This document shows positions 58,935-64,000 of a DNA stretch of 64,000 nucleotides, in pieces. A program made the position numbers and the translations under genes. Below the pieces are notes generated by a model. The model was not told the origin of the DNA. It ran no database searches and saw only the letters and a list, made by a program, of their open reading frames with translations. This DNA is from Siphonodentalium dalli (taxonomy: Eukaryota; Mollusca; Scaphopoda; Gadilida; Siphonodentaliidae). The DNA lies in assembly GCA_032622095.1 (NCBI GenBank), contig CP136061.1, forward strand, positions 220,383,148 to 220,447,147, in the 5' to 3' direction. Position 1 is the first letter of the stretch. Every line of letters starts with the position of its first letter.

Positions 58935-59200
58935 ATGTACACCTATTGGGAACCTCGATTATGCAATTATGTGTCGACTGCCAATTTGGTGATATAAAGA
59001 AACTAAACTAAAAAAAATATATAATCTATGTGAAGAAGGTTCTATAGAAATTTGATAATAAAGAAACTTTCCAGAGAAGATGAGGCCTGAGCAGAATGAG
59101 GTCCACATGGGGTGAATTTAGTTACGCTAGCCCCCTATGTGGGATAGCGTCACTACATTCACCCTCTGCAAATGACAGGCACAATAAACTCAGGCTTGGT
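58935..59200 (+). repeat. Family C repeat, copy 3
   Basis: ACCTCGATTATGCAATTATG, then GATATAAAGAAACTAAACTA, then GCAGAATGAGGTCCACATGG near 59091 and a GATAGCGTCACTACATTCAC block, ending CAAATGACAGGCACAATA. It matches the first copy (401-658) in order. Confidence 0.65.
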
Positions 59201-60049
59201 TATCGGACATGGCTCGTTCCAATCCCGCAATTATGTATACATACGTTGGTGAGATGTGTCCCACAATATACCTATACTCGAAAGATTTCCGAACAAATTC
59301 GTTGATATAGCGCTGAAAATACGTGTTTTGTTTATTTATTTTTCGATAAATTTGAGATAATTTCGTTTAAGTGCCGGTTCACTTTTTTGTTAGCGGTCGC
59401 GTAAAAATACAACGACATGCTTGTGAATTTGTTAAATATATATAGTGTCGCGTTAAGATAAAGCCAAAAATGTGACCTTTTGCTGACCTTCCGTCTCCGA
59501 TTGTAGAATTCCGATAAATACAAATGATTGGTTTTTTTATTGGGAATAATTATCGTGTTCAAAGTTCAAATATTTGTTATGACTTCAATGAGTCTGTCTG
59601 AGATATGATAATGCTCGTAGAAATGAAGTTCAAGTATTTATCGATCGCGACCTATTTCTATACCGGGAAAAATTCAAAAGCGAATATTATTAGGTGTATT
59701 TTGGAGCGCAAACCTTCATGTGGCTTTACATTTGTATTAGTTCGTTATTACCACGTTCATCGAACCTAAACAGAATAATTAACCTTTCTATATTGAATGG
59801 ATTATCCCATTCGACTATAAAAAGAGTACATATAAATGGTATATTATTTATTTGTAGGGATGTTCGTGTAACAAAAGCAGATGACAGACAGACGAAAATA
59901 TAACACAAGTGCAGATGATAAGTTCCACAAGCGTTCCGAAACTCTGGACCTGCATGAGTTCTGACACGTGTACTTTCAGCTCTATGAACACTTCGATTGG
60001 CACACGTCTCATTTGTTAAAATCCACGTGACAGCGAAAACTACGTAACT
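59201..60049. other. No gene recognised
   Basis: Contains the diverged partner (59740-59785) of the short repeat at 58611. A 118-codon minus-strand frame (59726-60082) has no recognised domain. Confidence 0.35.
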
Positions 60050-60200
60050 ATATAAAACAACTAGAATTTGGCACCGAGACACGGCGGGGCTTGTAAATTG
60101 AACGTGGGGTAGTCTGTGTAGATATATCCGAATGCCAATAGAGGAAACACAATTGGTTGTTTGTTATCGGTGCTTGGTCTATTGACTTTCGACTTTGAAA
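60050..60200 (+). repeat. Direct repeat 3, left copy
   Basis: GCACCGAGACACGGCGGGGC, TGTAAATTGAACGT and CAATTGGTTGTTTGTTATCG are shared, in order, with 60705-60850. Confidence 0.65.
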
Positions 60201-60495
60201 CCATCGTTCTATAGCATGGCTCCAGTCCATGTAGCAGCAATAGTGTCAACTGTCCATTATGTTTCTTGCATATGTTTCTAGCACTCACACATTATCGTAC
60301 TATTACCGCCTGCTGATGTCACTGTTAGCGTGAGGCGAGAATTGTGTCATATATAATAAAACACCTATTGACTGTGTTGGGATGGAATAGCGAGAGCTAT
60401 TTTCCCTCGATGGTGTCTTCTGGTGCCTGCGGTCTCAGTTAATAGTCATGCTTGCTGTTCAAAAGACACCACCTCAGGAAAATTAGCTATTTCAC

Positions 60496-60626
60496 ACCAA
60501 GGCAGTCAATACGTGTATACTATTGCACCCTAAGGTAGTCAATACCTGTATACTATTCAACCCCAAGGCAGTCAATACGTGTATACTACTATTCCACCCC
60601 AAGGCAGTCAATACCTGTATACATTA
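60496..60626 (+). repeat. Minisatellite, about 37-bp unit, four copies
   Basis: Unit CCCCAAGGCAGTCAATACGTGTATACTATTC with small length changes, at about 60498, 60529, 60561 and 60597. Alternate copies read CGTG and CCTG at the same position, so the array may have grown by doubling a two-unit block. Confidence 0.8.
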
Positions 60627-60704
60627 TCGCTAGTCGTTATTGTCCCTGTATTTAATACAATACGCATATGGACAAGCCACTGACTCTAGCAGCAAACATG
60701 GAAA

Positions 60705-60850
60705 ATTACACGAATATAAAACAAATAGGATGTCGCACCGAGACACGACGGAGCGTGTAAATTGTACGTAGAGTTGATATATCCCAATGTCAAGAGAGGA
60801 TTAACAATTGGTTGTTTGTTATCGGTTCTTGGCCTCTCTCTTGATCGCAG
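60705..60850 (+). repeat. Direct repeat 3, right copy
   Basis: Diverged copy of 60050-60200. The minisatellite lies between the two copies. Confidence 0.65.
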
Positions 60851-61800
60851 TGAAATCGTTCGTGAATTGACAGCTATCATTGCTATCTACAGGGCCAACG
60901 GCATATCGATTCCATTAAATCAATATCCGATCGGGTTTGCAGCGCTCGCAGACGTCAAATGTCAGCAGATCATCTCTTGTCTAAGTATCTTATCAGTTTA
61001 TATCTACGCCAAGGGTATCGTGTTGTTTGTTTCTGATTGAAACGTCGATAAGCGTTGACTAGTGAACGACTCCATCAAAAGGACTGAAAGTTCAACCATT
61101 CGTAGTAGAATCATGATTTGCCAATATATAGAGATTGGAAAATGGAACGAAACTTCTCTGCCTGAGCGTCAATGCCCGTTTTGTGAAATGAATGTTATTG
61201 GTGTTATATGGTACGTCAAGAGATCTTAATGTAACTTCCATATAAATGAGAGAAAAAAATAACCATCATGTTTTTCTTGTGGCCAAGCTTACGGCAACGA
61301 GCTGATTCGTGTATTCTTCTCATGCAATTCCCCAACATTGAACTGTTTGATATATAAGTACTTGGAACATATTGTGAACACATATGGCACTGGAGTGTCC
61401 ATATTTATTGACAGTATCGTCGAAACTGCATTACAAGCATTCATTATCGACAGCAATAACATCCTAATGACAAGCGACATTGTTCTATACGCAGATACGC
61501 CACAGTTATTGACACTGCCGTTTTCCTCTTTCCACGAAGACTATATATAGTTAGATGGACAATTATAACAACCTGAGCGAAGATGACATGACATGCAGCG
61601 GAAACGATATTGTTGATGTTGACACTCATTGGTTTGCCATTGAACAGTGTACATCAGCATTATCACTTACCATCTCTCCAATTTAAATCGACCAATCAGA
61701 AGTCATGCTGACCCGGCATGGGGCACTCACCATGTTATTGTACTAAACCGAATGCATCTGCCTATACTATGCATGTAGCCGCAATCTTGAAACAGTGATG
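60851..61800. other. No feature recognised
   Basis: Frames up to 92 codons (60762-61040, beginning inside the direct repeat) are unrecognised. Confidence 0.35.
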
Positions 61801-61807
61801 TATTTGC

Positions 61808-62513
61808 CCGATTCGTCATCTCCGGTTTAAACCTCGGAGTTTAAACCTGGTTTAAACCCCCATTGGCGGTCCAGCCAAACCGGGTCTAAGTGGGCGTTTT
61901 TATCGTTTAGTGGCCAGCTGATTGACAACTCCAGTCGGTGATATGAGAATGCAGTCAAGCTACCCTGTTACCAAGCGGAACAAAAGACAGGCTGATGTAA
62001 TGCTTAATGACACGTCCTCAATTATCACGTGCGAATTAATCAACTGTGACATGATAACACCAGTCTGCAGTCGTCACTTAGATACGCCCTCCACCCTTTG
62101 ACTGATTGTTTGACAATTCTAAACCGCGATGAAGAAAAGACGGATTCGTCATCTCAGGTTTAGCCTCGGTAAAGATGGTTTAGCTGGACCGCCGAATTAG
62201 ATGGTTTAGTTGCCGGTTTAAGCTTATAAAACACAAAAACAATATCGATATTGACAAAAACTTATCCCCACACACTTTATATGTGTGAGTGCTTCTCGCT
62301 TATAAATTTCCAATCAAAATATGGTCGCTGTCGTAATTATTGATTTTCGCAATCAATAAAACGAGGCTTTAAACCAGGTTTAAACCACAGATGACGAATG
62401 CGTCACTTAGACCTGCGGCCGCGGGTTTAAACCACGGATTTTGCTGACTCACGGCGGTTTAAACCTAGAGGTTTACGTAGACCAGGTTTAAACCTGAGAT
62501 GACGAATCGGGCC
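61808..62513 (+). mobile_element. Family E TIR element, complete copy
   Basis: Ends GCCCGATTCGTCATCTCCGG on the left and the complement CTGAGATGACGAATCGGGC on the right, about 28 bases with one or two mismatches. Terminus-like blocks also occur inside (near 62143 GGATTCGTCATCTCAGGTTT and near 62388 AGATGACGAATGCGTC). GTTTAAACC motifs are repeated throughout. No transposase frame. No clear target duplication at the ends. A truncated reverse copy lies at 38.0-38.5 kb. Confidence 0.75.
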
Positions 62514-62519
62514 ATCGTG

Positions 62520-63150
62520 TTATGTTGGAGTTGAACATGTGTATTTCTGCAAATAATTATGTCATGAAAGACACTTAATTTGTGTTAATCACGTGAATTG
62601 TTTTTGTAATTTAATATTTGGATGAGTCGGACTTATATATGCCTTCGTGCATGTTGTCGGGCGCTTGTGCTATATTTGTTTGCAAGAAATCTATGCTTAC
62701 AAACAAATGTAACGGACGAATCAGGTTCATTATTACTTTAGTGAATAGGGCTAAAGCACCAACTTTCCCCTTGATGTCGACGAAAAGTGCAATTTGCACT
62801 CAAAGTAATTTAATATTACCAAACATATAAAAATGTGCCAACATAAAACGACTAACTTATTCTGTATAGAATCTATCGATCGGGATTAACTTTTTGTCGA
62901 CTATGAACATGTCACCGACATACTTTTGGATCTAAAACCTCGGCAAAACACGCCGTTTGAATTTGGTTTTCTTGGCACCTTCTTGAATTTGAAGCCATGT
63001 AAATGCGTGATGGTGTGACACGTGGTTGTCTACACCATCTTTATGTGAAAACATAAGAAACCGGATACAACGATTGTGAATCTAACGAGGACATGTTGCT
63101 GTGAATGGACCGACAATTACAATTAGGGCACTGTATACTCTTAATAACCA
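62520..63150. other. No feature recognised
   Basis: Short unrecognised frames of 62-70 codons on both strands only. Confidence 0.35.
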
Positions 63151-63159
63151 GGGTGCTAC

Positions 63160-63545
63160 ACACACTCTTAGAGCCCCAGATTCCCTGGAGTACCTACGTA
63201 GGTCCTATACTTGTCCCGAGTGGAGTATCAAAATGTTGGAACTATTGAGTACCCGGCTGGGTACTCTGGGGTACGAACTATCCAGGTACTATGGGGTACC
63301 TATCTAGATATTATGTGGTACCTCTCTAGGAACTCTGGAATATATGTCCGGGTACTCGGGTTAACAAATATACATGTACTATGTGGAGGACCTGCCCAGG
63401 TAGTCTGTAGTACCTGCCAGGGTACTCTGGGGTACCAAATATCCAGGTAATATGTGTAGAACCTGTCCATGTACTCTGGAGTACCTACCCATATACTCGA
63501 GATTACCTGGGCAGAGTACCCGTCAAGGTACCTAATTGGGATAGT
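63160..63545 (+). repeat. GGTACTCTGGGGTACC-type minisatellite
   Basis: A degenerate unit of about 20 bases, often paired into about 42 bases: CCxGGTACTCTGGGGTACC with variants CTATG, ATCTAG and CCCGG. At least fifteen GTAC-centred units are visible, several locally palindromic. Short open frames across it are repeat readings. Confidence 0.75.
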
Positions 63546-63590
63546 ATGCTTTTTCCCATGTCAGAGAAGCCTTGGAATTTATGTATTGAA

Positions 63591-63743
63591 CCTCGAATTA
63601 AGTACAAAACCCCGATAGAAGTTCTTCCGAGATCATGTGATCAGTTCCCTGGACTCCATTACATAGTGTAAGATGAAATACTCCACATTATATTACTTTT
63701 ATTAGTAAAGAACCTCGAGGGTGGGTTTGTACTTAATTCGAGG
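63591..63743. repeat. Inverted repeat with 21-22-bp arms
   Basis: CCTCGAATTAAGTACAAAAC starts the left arm (63591-63612). The right arm (63723-63743) is its complement apart from one extra A on the left. The loop is about 110 bases with no gene. Confidence 0.65.
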
Positions 63744-64000
63744 TTTAGATTTCAGGATTTCCCGGTACTGTTCCCTGCACGTGCAGTAAAATTTGTGTGA
63801 ATGTCAGAATGTCAAAATTTCTTAATGTGTGTAACTAAAGTAAACATAAATCAGACAACTTAAACAGGTATGGGTGAACCATATATCGATTCATAATAGC
63901 CAGATGTGTCTAAAATAGAACGATCGGTCTTTCACAGCCAGCATGCATCTGTGATAATGGGGAGTCACTCTTAACTGTTGTGTAGTTATATTTAAAACAA

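Noticed and set aside
60496-60626. CRISPR-like array of similar units
   Set aside because: Units are contiguous with no unique spacers, and the context is eukaryotic. It is a minisatellite.

Overview
The window looks like intergenic, repeat-dominated DNA from an animal, probably a lophotrochozoan and most likely a mollusc. The evidence is indirect. There are several non-LTR retrotransposons (LINEs), many non-autonomous DNA transposons, microsatellites and minisatellites, and no bacterial-style operon or dense coding. Two details point to molluscs: a GTCCGTCC-type repeat near 7.3 kb, and LINE 3' ends that read GTCGTGATATGGC followed by a TCAA-rich tail. I found no convincing host gene, rRNA or functional tRNA gene. 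Almost all longer open frames are degraded retrotransposon proteins or accidental frames in tandem repeats.

Layout. 0-9 kb: small palindromic repeats, an ORF1-only LINE relic (3.5-5.1 kb), a terminal-inverted-repeat (TIR) element (5.2-5.6 kb) and the first of a TTAA-flanked MITE family (8.7-9.1 kb). 10-27 kb: a 0.39-kb tandem duplication, four more TTAA-flanked elements (14.7, 18.9, 20.2, 22.5 kb), a degenerate tandem array started by CTGT microsatellites (15.4-17.6 kb), a reverse-transcriptase fragment (24.2-24.7 kb) and a 1.2-kb TTAA-flanked element (25.9-27.1 kb). 28.3-30.4 kb: a 2.03-kb fold-back element made of opposed tandem units, bounded by a 9-bp direct repeat as expected for a Mutator-type transposon. 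31-33 kb: a heavily mutated LINE on the plus strand. 36-38 kb: copies of a 122-bp GC-rich unit and of a TIR element.

39.1-45.6 kb holds the main coding feature, a nearly complete LINE on the minus strand. Its ORF2 (endonuclease, reverse transcriptase, C-terminal CCHC) stays in one frame for about 3.5 kb with only two stop codons. Its ORF1 has one in-frame stop and at least two frameshifts. 45.6-48 kb has an ATC-type microsatellite and unassigned sequence. 48.2-49.6 kb is a second ORF1-only LINE copy, which abuts a 3.3-kb degenerate array with a unit of about 190 bp (49.6-53 kb). 54-59 kb is a nest of family B repeats, two 122-bp arrays with regularly spaced TGCGCATGCGCG sites, a tRNA-derived SINE head and two long hairpins. 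60-64 kb has two minisatellites, a second copy of the 38-kb TIR element and a short inverted repeat.

Nothing here forms a pathway. The relationships are those of mobile DNA: non-autonomous elements that must borrow enzymes supplied elsewhere, one LINE close to autonomy, and repeats built from copies of their own ends. Repeat boundaries are read by eye and are approximate unless a base-exact terminus or target duplication is stated.
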